Shown piece by piece: positions 26,446 to 34,399 of a stretch of 64,000 nt of DNA. Both the position numbers and the translations under genes were made by a program. Every line of letters starts with the position of its first letter. Position 1 is the first letter of the stretch. The stretch is from Fervidobacterium thailandense (lineage in GTDB: Bacteria > Thermotogota > Thermotogae > Thermotogales > Fervidobacteriaceae), in NCBI RefSeq assembly GCF_001719065.1, contig NZ_LWAF01000002.1:186001-250000 (forward strand). Reading direction: 5' to 3'. Below the pieces are notes generated by a model, which ran no database searches, was not told the DNA's origin, and saw only the letters and a list, made by a program, of their open reading frames with translations.

Positions 26446-27526
26446 GTACTCGATCGGGGACGTCGTAATCGTTGCTGCAGTTGTAATCCTGATGATATTG
26501 GGGTTGGCCACGTTGAGGAGTGTGGTAATTGAAACGAAGGAAGTGGCCAGGTTCCAGAAGCAGCTGATCTGGAATCTCGTAGCATTCGGCGTGATGTTTT
26601 ACGTCATCCTTGAGCGAGAGATCAGGATAAAGATGTTTGGAAAGATCGTTTACGTACTATCGATAACACTCCTGGTTCTGGTACTTCTCGTTGGTAAAAC
26701 GGTCTACGGGGCGCGTCGGTGGATTGACATCGGTCCTTTTGACCTCCAGCCATCAGAACTTTTCAAACTCGCGCTCGTTCTGATGCTCTCGTCCGTAATG
26801 AGTGATCCAAAAAACGAAGAATCCTTCTCCGGATTCTTGAAGTCGATTTTAATCGTTTCCCCCGCGGTGTTAGTCTTCCTCGAGCCTGACCTTGGTATGA
26901 CGATCATGTTAACGTTCGTTTGGTTCGTGATCCTGGTTGCGAGCCGCGTGAAATTACGATACATACTCTGGACATTGGGCCTCGGTATTACGAGTACCCC
27001 CTTGGCATTCTTTACGCTTCTGAAGGACTATCAAAGGGCGCGCGTTCTGGCAATTTTGAATCCGGAAAAGCACCTCCACTCCGCTGCTTACAACGTGATG
27101 ATGTCCACAATGGCGATTGCCAACGGAGGAGTACGTGGAACGGGCTACGGGCTGGGTACGGTAACCAACATGAAGATTGTGCCCATGCAACACACAGATT
27201 TCATCTTTTCCGCGTACGCTGAGCAATTTGGGTTGGTTGGTTCTTTGTTTTTACTCGCACTGTATGGTACAATTTTGGTGCTCGCACTCACGAAGCTGAA
27301 AAAACTCAAGGACAACTTCTGGAGGTACGTCACGGTTGGTTCATGCGGGATTTTCGCCTTTCACATCTTCGAAAACGTTGGCATGAATATTGGACTGATG
27401 CCAGTTACGGGAATACCACTCCCGTTCATCAGTTACGGAGGAACCTCCACCATCATTTTCGCAGCGCTGGTGGGTTTGATAATCAAGGCACGAGCCGTTT
27501 CGAAAGAACCACGCCAAGTGGGATAA
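26414..27526 (+). CDS. rodA: RodA/FtsW-family peptidoglycan glycosyltransferase (SEDS)
   Basis: 370 residues, about ten membrane segments. SEDS signatures: GARRWIDIGPFDLQPSELFKLAL, FLEPDLGMTIML (catalytic-Asp loop), GGVRGTGYG, HTDFIFSAYAEQFGLVG and TGIPLPFISYGGTS. The enzyme polymerises lipid II with a partner PBP during elongation. RodA fits better than FtsW (QHTDFIFS loop, no division genes near), but this is not certain. ATG at 26414 follows GAAGGG; an earlier GTG adds five residues. Confidence 0.88.
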   Translation: MYKFPRIRENEYSIGDVVIVAAVVILMILGLATLRSVVIETKEVARFQKQLIWNLVAFGVMFYVILEREIRIKMFGKIVYVLSITLLVLVLLVGKTVYGARRWIDIGPFDLQPSELFKLALVLMLSSVMSDPKNEESFSGFLKSILIVSPAVLVFLEPDLGMTIMLTFVWFVILVASRVKLRYILWTLGLGITSTPLAFFTLLKDYQRARVLAILNPEKHLHSAAYNVMMSTMAIANGGVRGTGYGLGTVTNMKIVPMQHTDFIFSAYAEQFGLVGSLFLLALYGTILVLALTKLKKLKDNFWRYVTVGSCGIFAFHIFENVGMNIGLMPVTGIPLPFISYGGTSTIIFAALVGLIIKARAVSKEPRQVG

Positions 27527-27611
27527 CAGGTATACGATAGGCGTACGATAAGCGACTCAGGTGAAGGTATCAAAGACATCTCACAAAAAATCCGCAAAAG
27601 GAGTGAGTGCC

Positions 27612-28253
27612 TTGCCCATCATCAGGAAGAAAAAGCGCACCAGGGATCTGTCCACATTCTTCGGTATGCTTTTCTTCACCGTCGTTCTGATATCAGTTGT
27701 GCTCTCAATTGGAAACCTCCTCGCTTACCGGGAGATCATCTCGAGGTTGAGTAAGGTGACCAACTACGTGGATCAAAAAGTGAACGAGTTACGCAAAGAA
27801 GTCGAATCTGTGAAAGCTCTGATGGCTCCCAACTCGCTTGTGGACAAGTACATCTCAGCTGCGAACTACCTGAGGGAGTTTGGTTACGACTTCGAGAAAA
27901 TCCTCTCCAACATCTCCGACGACCCGACGACGGGATATTTCATGGTGTTCATCACCGGCAACGAAAACGTGTGGTTTACGGTTCGCGACACGGAAAAAAC
28001 GTACTTTAGCAAGGAGCTAAAGCCGGGACTTGCCGAGTACAGGTTTTTTTATTTCAAGGAACCGCGGATACGCACAAACTACGATGTGATCGTACCACCC
28101 GAGGCAACCATTACGGTTGGAAAACCCGGGCGAATCTACCTACTCTTCTTTGGAGTAGGAACCAGGTTCCACCCCACAAAGGTAGTCCAGCTCACCGAGA
28201 GTAAGTACGAGAACTTTGCTCAGAAGTTTTCCCTCTACATCCCCGGTCGGTGA
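27612..28253 (+). CDS. Membrane-anchored protein of unknown function
   Basis: 213 residues, not recognised. Basic N-terminus (PIIRKKKRTRD), one membrane segment (about 15-38, FFGMLFFTVVLISVVLSIGNLLA), a short coiled coil (KVTNYVDQKVNELRKEVESVKALM), then a beta-rich extracytoplasmic domain. TTG at 27612 sits eight bases after AAAAGGAG; the frame is open further upstream but has no ribosome site. Placement after rodA suggests a cell-envelope role; this is inference. Tail to tail with rseP, four bases apart, no terminator seen. Confidence 0.72.
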   Translation: MPIIRKKKRTRDLSTFFGMLFFTVVLISVVLSIGNLLAYREIISRLSKVTNYVDQKVNELRKEVESVKALMAPNSLVDKYISAANYLREFGYDFEKILSNISDDPTTGYFMVFITGNENVWFTVRDTEKTYFSKELKPGLAEYRFFYFKEPRIRTNYDVIVPPEATITVGKPGRIYLLFFGVGTRFHPTKVVQLTESKYENFAQKFSLYIPGR

Positions 28254-28257
28254 AGTC

Positions 28258-29760
28258 TCAGCGGCCCATCATCCTTGCCACGTCCACAAAAGTGATGAAA
28301 ACCAAGAGTCCAAGAAGCAAGAAGAAACCGACGGTGTGGATGAGATTCTCCACATCCCTGTTGATCTTCCGCCGTGCTACCATCTCCAGTAAGGCGAAGA
28401 CTATACGTCCACCGTCCAATGCGGGAAGTGGCAGGAGGTTGAATATTCCAAGGTTTATCGTGATGATAGCAACGATCGTAAGTATGGTTTCCAAACCAAC
28501 CTGGACAGCCTGACCGATTATCTGGACCATACCGACCGGTCCGGTCACTTCCCTTACGTTCCTACCAAAGAATATCCCCGGCAGTGTTCTCCATATGTAA
28601 AGGGCGAGTCTGTTCGTCCGCTCAATGGATAACTTCAGAAACTCCAATCCGCTTGGCTTAAAAACCGGTGCCGCAAGTTCGAAAATACCGGGCGTGCTCA
28701 GTATTTTCTTCAGCTCTTCCTTCGCGAGTGTGAGTGTGTGCTCACTTGTTGAACCATCGGTGGAACGTGAATGTACCGTGACAACGACCTGCTCGGGTAG
28801 AGGAGAGATGACCTTGTCCACCTTCCTACCAGTGAGACTCACGTAAAGTTCTCCGTTTCCCAAAGAGAGAGCTGTCATGGCATCGATAAGATCCACGGAG
28901 TTTTCAACCTTAAGTCCTCCAATTGACGTTATCACATCAGATTTTTTGAACGGACCGACGTCTTTAGCTATTATGTTGGAGAACTGACCGTAATAAATGC
29001 CTATCGCGTACCGCTTCGGTGTTATCGAGGCGTTTGACAGAACCGCTTTCAACTCACCACGTTCCGAGGATACGCTCACGTACTCCCGTTTCCAGGACTT
29101 AACGTACGTCTCAAAGTCAACGTTGTTTACTGTCAAAACCTCTCCGCCGATCTCACCCTGCACATCCTCAAAGTGCAAATAGTACTGCTCTTTCGTCATC
29201 TCGGGTGTAACGTTCACCGTCACCTTACGACCCTCGCGAAGGAGTTCAAGCTCGACCGGTTGACCTTTCCGGATTACAGCGGTCATATCGACGTTATCGA
29301 AAACGTACCTACCGTTGATCTTAAGTACAACATCCCCAGCCGAGATACCAACTCGCTGAGCAGGAGAATTCGGCACGACGTCGTCGATGACGATAGGCCT
29401 AAACCCCCAGGTACCTATGATTAACATAAATAGTAGGTATCCTGCCGCTATTGAAAAGAGCGGACCGGCTAACACTATCAAAAACCTCTTCCAAGCTGCA
29501 ACACCGTACAACGCATCAGGCTCCTCGGCCTCACCCGGTTCTTCGCCTTTCAACCTGACGTAACCACCGAGAGGAAAGATGTTTATTCTGAAATCCGTCC
29601 TCTTTCCTCTTCTCCTGTAGATGTGTGGACCAAAACCAATGGCAAATTCCTTGACTGTAACACCGAAGATTCTGGCAAAAAGGAAATGTCCCAGTTCGTG
29701 GACCACGACTATAAACATGAAAACTAAGATGAACGCCACGACGTTCACAATTGCCGTCAT
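28258..29760 (-). CDS. rseP: RseP-type site-2 intramembrane metalloprotease
   Basis: 500 residues. HELGH at 21-25 in the first membrane helix is the zinc site; NLLPLPALDGGRIV near the C-terminus provides the third ligand. Two PDZ-like segments lie between (IDDVVPNSPAQRVGISAGDVV and the later DVITSIGGLKVENSVDL). Cleaves anti-sigma factors and leftover signal peptides inside the membrane. About 130 residues longer than many bacterial S2Ps because of the second PDZ region. ATG overlaps the dxr stop (ATGA); the dxr-rseP order is common in bacteria. Confidence 0.93.
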   Translation of the reverse strand: MTAIVNVVAFILVFMFIVVVHELGHFLFARIFGVTVKEFAIGFGPHIYRRRGKRTDFRINIFPLGGYVRLKGEEPGEAEEPDALYGVAAWKRFLIVLAGPLFSIAAGYLLFMLIIGTWGFRPIVIDDVVPNSPAQRVGISAGDVVLKINGRYVFDNVDMTAVIRKGQPVELELLREGRKVTVNVTPEMTKEQYYLHFEDVQGEIGGEVLTVNNVDFETYVKSWKREYVSVSSERGELKAVLSNASITPKRYAIGIYYGQFSNIIAKDVGPFKKSDVITSIGGLKVENSVDLIDAMTALSLGNGELYVSLTGRKVDKVISPLPEQVVVTVHSRSTDGSTSEHTLTLAKEELKKILSTPGIFELAAPVFKPSGLEFLKLSIERTNRLALYIWRTLPGIFFGRNVREVTGPVGMVQIIGQAVQVGLETILTIVAIITINLGIFNLLPLPALDGGRIVFALLEMVARRKINRDVENLIHTVGFFLLLGLLVFITFVDVARMMGR

Positions 29761-30869
29761 TTCGTTTCCCTCCCTCCAATTCGTTCGAGTTCCACCCTTG
29801 CCATGTCCCTTACGAGGAGATCCAGTTGGAAAACGTCCTCCAGATTCTCGACCTTGAAACTCACGTTGTCAACAACACGCACGATGGTATCCACCAACTC
29901 TCCAAAAGAAATGCGCTCGTTCAAGAACGCCTCGATCACAACTTCATCAACCGCGTTCAAGGCAATACGTTTTGACAGATCGTTTACTATCGATTTCAAA
30001 CCGTAATGGAACACTGGATATCTGTCCTCCTCAACCTCCAACAACCTCAGATCGAAATCCCTTAAATCTGGAAGCACCCCGTTATACTTTCTCTCAGGAT
30101 AGGTCAGCGCGTAAGCTATTGGAACACGCATATCGGGTATACCAGCGTGGATTTTAACAGTACCATCCCTCAGATAAACCACACCGTGCACGAAACTCGA
30201 TGGATTTATCGCAACTTGGATATTTTCGTACGGTAAGTCGAAGAGCTCGTGTGCTTCGATGACCTCGAAGAGTTTGTTCACCATCGTTGCCGAGTCCACG
30301 GTTATCCGCTGTCCCATTCGCCACGTCGGATGTTTCAATACCTCCCGTGGCCCGAGATTGCGAATCCGATCCTTCGGAACGTCCCGAACAGCTCCACCCG
30401 AGGCGGTGAGGATAATCCTTGCAACACTCTCCTCCATCAGCTGTAATATCGCCGAGTGCTCGCTATCAACCGGTATCAACTCGACTCCTCTTTCTTGAAC
30501 CATCTTTTTGAAAAACGGACCAGCGCAAACGAGTGTCTCTTTCGTAGCGAGTGCTAAACGTTTTGTGTGGTTCAACGATTCAAACGCAGCCTTCACACCT
30601 TCAATTCCCGGAATGGCGCAGACAACTACATCGGGCTTCGTTACGTCGAGCAATTCTTCTATCGAGCTCATTCTCAAACCGTGTTCCAGTCTTCCATCAC
30701 CACAGTAGTACGGAACACGGAAGCAACCGACGATACGGTTCGCAACGTCTACATTTTTACCGAAACTTATACCGACGATCCTGAACCCACCTATTTTTGA
30801 AATAACATCGACCGTCTGTGTACCTATCGATCCGGTTGCCCCCAAAATTACAACGGTTTTCTCTTCCAA
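29757..30869 (-). CDS. dxr: 1-deoxy-D-xylulose 5-phosphate reductoisomerase
   Basis: 370 residues. Second step of the MEP isoprenoid pathway, NADPH-dependent. Rossmann motif VVILGATGSIGTQTVDVI, substrate and metal motifs LATKETLVCAG, PVDSEHSAI, LTASGGAVRD, HPTWRMGQRITVDSATMVNK, and the C-terminal domain. TTG at 30869 with GGTGGTG upstream. Its start overlaps the end of the thiamine pyrophosphokinase gene by 22 bases. Confidence 0.95.
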   Translation of the reverse strand: MEEKTVVILGATGSIGTQTVDVISKIGGFRIVGISFGKNVDVANRIVGCFRVPYYCGDGRLEHGLRMSSIEELLDVTKPDVVVCAIPGIEGVKAAFESLNHTKRLALATKETLVCAGPFFKKMVQERGVELIPVDSEHSAILQLMEESVARIILTASGGAVRDVPKDRIRNLGPREVLKHPTWRMGQRITVDSATMVNKLFEVIEAHELFDLPYENIQVAINPSSFVHGVVYLRDGTVKIHAGIPDMRVPIAYALTYPERKYNGVLPDLRDFDLRLLEVEEDRYPVFHYGLKSIVNDLSKRIALNAVDEVVIEAFLNERISFGELVDTIVRVVDNVSFKVENLEDVFQLDLLVRDMARVELERIGGRETK

Positions 30870-31459
30870 CGGACGTACACCACCTTACCTTCACGCACGG
30901 AAATTTGAACCTTTTCTTCCAATGCAACGTTGCTGACCCCAACAGGTTTCTCCAACTCCATTTGCCCATCGAATCCGTACTTGAAACCATCTAAGCAGAA
31001 ATTGGCACGACACAGTGGAATTAAGGACCAGATCTCACCGGGAACCGCATTCAGCATATGTGTACCTGGTCGCAGGACTCCCAGCTCGCAACTTTCGGAA
31101 ATCGCAACAACGTTATCGTACCGCGAGATTAAACCGATCATCGCAAGCACCATGTCGAGTCTTTCACCTTGCCAGTTCAATATTTCCACACTCTCCGCAC
31201 CGTTCTCGAATACATAAGCCAGTGCGAGTTCCAGGTCCGTTTCGTCCTTTTCGTGAGGATAAGTGATGATTTCAACGCCTTTCTCCTTAAAGTAACTCAG
31301 CGTTGACTGACTGATGGAATCCATATCACCGATGATAGCGTGTGGGATGATCCCCCTCTTTCGGAGCTCGTTAGCACCGCCATCGACAGCCACGATGAAA
31401 TCACCTGTGATGAGCAACGTGCCCTTGACGTTCCCGTTCACCACAACACTTGCCCGCAT
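30848..31459 (-). CDS. thiN: Thiamine pyrophosphokinase
   Basis: 203 residues. Converts thiamine to TDP with ATP. AVDGGANELRKRGIIPHAIIGDMDS holds the metal-binding GDMDS, HEKDETDLELAL the acidic site, and the C-terminal vitamin-binding beta domain follows (LEKPVGVSNVALEEKVQISVREGKVVYV). Full family length. ATG at 31459 behind GGCGGAG. Part of a minus-strand run with dxr and rseP. Confidence 0.9.
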   Translation of the reverse strand: MRASVVVNGNVKGTLLITGDFIVAVDGGANELRKRGIIPHAIIGDMDSISQSTLSYFKEKGVEIITYPHEKDETDLELALAYVFENGAESVEILNWQGERLDMVLAMIGLISRYDNVVAISESCELGVLRPGTHMLNAVPGEIWSLIPLCRANFCLDGFKYGFDGQMELEKPVGVSNVALEEKVQISVREGKVVYVRWKRKPL

Positions 31460-31503
31460 TTTATCACACTCCGCCCGTTTCCAAGACGATTCCAAATTCG
31501 AAT

Positions 31504-31950
31504 CTAAATGAGTATCAAACCGTTCTCCACGTAAGCCTTGGCCAAGAGCATCATCTGGCCCCAACCGTATGCGCAACGGTACCTGATCGGGAGTTCTGTC
31601 TCGTCCTTGATGAATGTTCTGTCCCTAACAGTCACAATGGTCTCCTCATCACCGGTTGGTTGAAATTCGAATTCCACAAAACTCCTGTAGCCATCCTCGT
31701 ACTCGTACCACCAGAACGAGAAGAGTCTGTGCCGCACAACGGAAACGATTCTCCCGCGGTCCACGACCACCTGACCGTCGGTCAGTCTGAACCACCGAAA
31801 GTAAATCTCTCCAGTCTCCTCGTCGACCTTCATCCCATCGGTAAACCACGGATCCCAACCCTTAGGTCCGTAAAAAACATCCCAAACCTTCCACAACGGT
31901 GCACGGAACCGCTCGTAGAACTCCATAACCTGATTTGTCAAACTATCCAC
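31504..31950 (-). CDS. SRPBCC/AHSA1-like protein
   Basis: 148 residues. START/SRPBCC-type fold suggested by RAPLWKVWDVFYGPKGWDPWFTD near the N-terminus, a beta-sheet with many Trp/Tyr, and a long C-terminal helix (CAYGWGQMMLLAKAYVENGL). This matches the Aha1-like (AHSA1) branch, which binds hydrophobic ligands; function unknown. GTG at 31950 lies eight bases after GGAG. First gene of the thiN-dxr-rseP run. Confidence 0.7.
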   Translation of the reverse strand: MDSLTNQVMEFYERFRAPLWKVWDVFYGPKGWDPWFTDGMKVDEETGEIYFRWFRLTDGQVVVDRGRIVSVVRHRLFSFWWYEYEDGYRSFVEFEFQPTGDEETIVTVRDRTFIKDETELPIRYRCAYGWGQMMLLAKAYVENGLILI

Positions 31951-31996
31951 AATCCCCACTCCATCTCAAAATTTTCGTTCCCTACTTAGCTCCTTT

Positions 31997-32024
31997 ATTA
32001 TACCACGCTTTTTGGAACCTTCAA
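31997..32024 (-). promoter_or_regulatory. Promoter of AHSA1-thiN-dxr-rseP run
   Basis: Minus strand TTGAAG (32019-32024), 16 bases, TATAAT (31997-32002). Confidence 0.6.
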
Positions 32025-32082
32025 ATCATCCAACCGCACCTTTGGAGTCCGGTGAAACCCTGACCTGGGTAGATATATTACG

Positions 32083-32098
32083 TTGCCTGCGCAGGCAA
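32083..32098. promoter_or_regulatory. Perfect 16-bp palindrome, candidate operator
   Basis: TTGCCTGCGCAGGCAA is fully self-complementary and lies just after a TATATT (32074-32079), 57 bases before the small-protein cassette. A loose hairpin (GAAAGGTTG...CAACTTTC) follows. Strong repressor-site geometry; binding protein unknown. Confidence 0.5.
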
Positions 32099-32154
32099 GT
32101 GAAAGGTTGGAACACAACTTTCTAACTCTGGGAACTCTAAAGGAGGGATTACAG

Positions 32155-32355
32155 GTGAAGAGGGTTGTAATTACGTGGCTTGCGGGATACGACGAATCTA
32201 ACAGACCTATCTTCCGTAGGCAAACGATAAACGTGCCGGAAATGTTCGAAGAGTCAAACGCACAAAACCTGGTCGAACTTCTGGATAAATACTCCAAGTA
32301 CAGCTGCGAAAGTGCCCAAGTGGTAATCACCAAAACGGTAGGTGATGAAAGATGA
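32155..32355 (+). CDS. DUF1659-like small protein
   Basis: 66 residues starting MKRVVITWLAGYDESNRPIFRRQTI. The pattern (beta strand, FRRQTI, then VPEMFEESNAQNLVELLDKYSKY and a last strand QVVITK) resembles the DUF1659 family of Firmicutes, which is typically paired with DUF2922, as here. AAAGGAGGG precedes the GTG. It overlaps the next gene by 4 bases (ATGA). Function unknown. Confidence 0.65.
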   Translation: MKRVVITWLAGYDESNRPIFRRQTINVPEMFEESNAQNLVELLDKYSKYSCESAQVVITKTVGDER

Positions 32356-32570
32356 AGAGACTCACACTCTTCTTCAGAAAAACCGAAGACGGGCGCACGA
32401 GAACCGTACGATTGAACATCCCCGAACCGGTCGAGAACATCGATCCATCGGAGCTCCAAAGTGATATGCAGCAGCTCAAGAATCTCAACGTTGTACCCGA
32501 GGGATTCGAACCGGACGAGGCAAGACTCACGGAAACGAACGTTGAGATCATCGTGAATCTTCTGGAGTAG
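32352..32570 (+). CDS. DUF2922-like small protein
   Basis: 72 residues. Starts KRLTLFFRKTEDGRTRTVRL, then NIPEPVENIDPSELQSDMQQL and a last strand TETNVEIIVNLL. This is the DUF2922 layout (two strands, IP.P....L....+...M..+). ATG overlaps the DUF1659-like stop. Function unknown; coupling to the preceding gene implies stoichiometric production. Confidence 0.65.
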   Translation: MKRLTLFFRKTEDGRTRTVRLNIPEPVENIDPSELQSDMQQLKNLNVVPEGFEPDEARLTETNVEIIVNLLE

Positions 32571-32619
32571 CACTTTGCAATCATTCAAAAGGTTGCCGTG
32601 GACCGAGTGTGGTGATAGC

Positions 32620-32814
32620 ATGAAGTGGTTGTGGGATGTTGTTAAATTGTTCATGCTCCTGGTTGAACGGCCAGGAGAAGGTGAAAAGAAAAAAGCGGAA
32701 GTACTCGAACTTCTTGACGAACTGTACGAAGAACTGGACTTGGAAATCCCGAAGGAGGTTTTCGACTCGATAGTCTCAGTTGCGATAGATTACTTGGCTA
32801 TGGTCCTTTTCTGA
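32620..32814 (+). CDS. Small membrane-associated protein, holin (LLH)-like
   Basis: 64 residues. One N-terminal hydrophobic helix (MKWLWDVVKLFMLLVE), a charged hinge (PGEGEKKKAEVLELLDELYEEL) and a C-terminal helix (IPKEVFDSIVSVAIDYLAMVL). The KK-aliphatic-LLDEL-IPKEV-I-AI pattern recalls the C-terminal part of LLH-type phage holins, which are otherwise larger. It is the third gene of the cassette, 49 bases after the second, with GGTGAT before the ATG. Assignment tentative. Confidence 0.55.
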   Translation: MKWLWDVVKLFMLLVERPGEGEKKKAEVLELLDELYEELDLEIPKEVFDSIVSVAIDYLAMVLF

Positions 32815-32830
32815 AGAAATTCGTAGCAAA

Positions 32831-32864
32831 CGAGCCCCGGTATTATCCGGGGCTCGATTTTTTT
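32831..32864 (+). terminator. Terminator of the small-protein cassette
   Basis: 10-bp stem (32831-32840 with 32847-32856, CGAGCCCCGG/CCGGGGCTCG), 6-base loop, then ATTTTTTT. Confidence 0.9.
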
Positions 32865-32901
32865 ACCTTCTGTCCAAAAGTCAACCATTCAAGCGGGGAT
32901 C

Positions 32902-34248
32902 TCAAACAATCGCCTTACGCCAATCGGAGAACTTGAAAAACGCGTAGGTCATGAAAAAGACGATGAGGTTACTCACGATCATACCGACGAATATCCCACG
33001 AAATCCCATCGTCACCGCCAAAGCACCGATTATCGGAATTCTTATACCCCAGAGTCTCACAATGTCACCTATCATCGTAAGGATCGTCTTGCCTGCTCCC
33101 ACAAGAGCACTGTTGTATATCATGTAAGCGGTGAATATGGGCATGGAGAATGATATGTACCTGAAGTAGATTTCACCCATGTCGATCACCGCCGGATCGT
33201 CGATGAAAAACCTCGTCACTTCCTTACCGAAGATGAAAGTGATGACCGACAGTATTCCGATGATAACCACGTTCCAGAAGAACGCACGTGACACCGCACG
33301 TTCGGCGTCATCGTACCTACGTGCACCGATGAACTGCCCCACCATGGTTGAAACGGCACCGGCGAGTCCAAAGGAGACCATCGACACCAAGTTCGTCACC
33401 CTGTTTCCGATACCGTACGCGCTGATGACCACCGGACCGAACATGGCTACATACCTCATGATAACCGCAAAACCCGCCGATGTGACTGACATACCAAGAG
33501 CGTTGGGTAAACCGAGTTTTAATATCAACTTTATCAAACGCCAATCTGGCCTGAAATCGGACCTTCTTACGGAGATCGCACGCTTGTGCCCAAAGATACT
33601 TTTGATACAAATGATAGCTGCAACGGTCCTACCTATATTCGTTGCCCAAGCAGCACCTTCAACTCCAAGTCGCGGGAACGGACCCAAGCCGAATATCAGT
33701 AAAGGGTCGAAAACCATATTCAAAATATTCATGTAAAGCGTTACCCGCATCCCGAACCGTGAATCACCCACCGCCCTCATGACCGCAGTTGTGCTGTTAA
33801 TCACGAACACCAGCGGAAGTCCCAACATATCCACAACGTAGTACCTTAGCGCATACGGGACAACATCCGCACTCTTACGTCCCGCAATACCGTTCACGAT
33901 TTCGCGCGAAAACAAAATACCCACCAACGTTGCGAGTATTCCCACCGTGAGTGTCAGAAGGTACAGCTGACCGGTGGAACGGGCAACCGACTCCCGGTCC
34001 CCTTTTCCCTCATTCTGCGAAACGATGGCCACTCCGGCGTTTGCAAACCCCATCGCCAAGGAAATGAACGTGAATATCACCGGCCACGTGATCGTCGAAG
34101 CCGAGAATTGAACAGGTCCAAGCTTACCTAAGAAGTAGGAATCAACGATGTTATATATCGTCTGTAGTCCCATCGAGACGATCAGTGGCCAGGAGAGGTG
34201 AAATAAGGCATGCTCGATTGAGCTGTTAAGTACATCAACCCTCGCCAT
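32902..34248 (-). CDS. MATE-family efflux transporter
   Basis: 448 residues, twelve membrane segments in two homologous halves. MATE features: LSWPLIVSMGLQTIYNIVDSYFLGKLG, VAIVSQNEGKGD, GVEGAAWATNIGRT and, in the second half, GLPNALGMSVTSAGFAVI and VSTMVGQFIGARRYDDAERAV. Cation-driven multidrug or metabolite export. GGAGGGT lies before the ATG. Monocistronic with its own promoter; substrate unknown. Confidence 0.92.
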   Translation of the reverse strand: MARVDVLNSSIEHALFHLSWPLIVSMGLQTIYNIVDSYFLGKLGPVQFSASTITWPVIFTFISLAMGFANAGVAIVSQNEGKGDRESVARSTGQLYLLTLTVGILATLVGILFSREIVNGIAGRKSADVVPYALRYYVVDMLGLPLVFVINSTTAVMRAVGDSRFGMRVTLYMNILNMVFDPLLIFGLGPFPRLGVEGAAWATNIGRTVAAIICIKSIFGHKRAISVRRSDFRPDWRLIKLILKLGLPNALGMSVTSAGFAVIMRYVAMFGPVVISAYGIGNRVTNLVSMVSFGLAGAVSTMVGQFIGARRYDDAERAVSRAFFWNVVIIGILSVITFIFGKEVTRFFIDDPAVIDMGEIYFRYISFSMPIFTAYMIYNSALVGAGKTILTMIGDIVRLWGIRIPIIGALAVTMGFRGIFVGMIVSNLIVFFMTYAFFKFSDWRKAIV

Positions 34249-34306
34249 AGATACCCTCCATCGAAGTATACGGAAAATATTTCGTAATGCGAACTATTTC
34301 GAGTCT

Positions 34307-34335
34307 ATTTTAGCACGACGGTGTGGAAAAATCAA
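34307..34335 (-). promoter_or_regulatory. Promoter of the MATE gene
   Basis: Minus strand TTGATT (34330-34335), 17 bases, TAAAAT (34307-34312). It interleaves with the divergent promoter at 34347-34352, so the two may exclude each other. Confidence 0.55.
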
Positions 34336-34346
34336 CGAATCGGTTG

Positions 34347-34352
34347 TATAAT
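34347..34352 (+). promoter_or_regulatory. -10 box of the radical SAM gene
   Basis: TATAAT 48 bases before the start; the -35 is not recognisable. Confidence 0.4.
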
Positions 34353-34399
34353 CTTTCTTGGGTCGTGCTGAAGACTGTTTGAATGGTGGCGACGTGTGA

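Noticed and set aside
32620-32814. Prophage remnant based on the holin-like gene
   Set aside because: No other phage gene is near; the trio looks like a stand-alone chromosomal unit.
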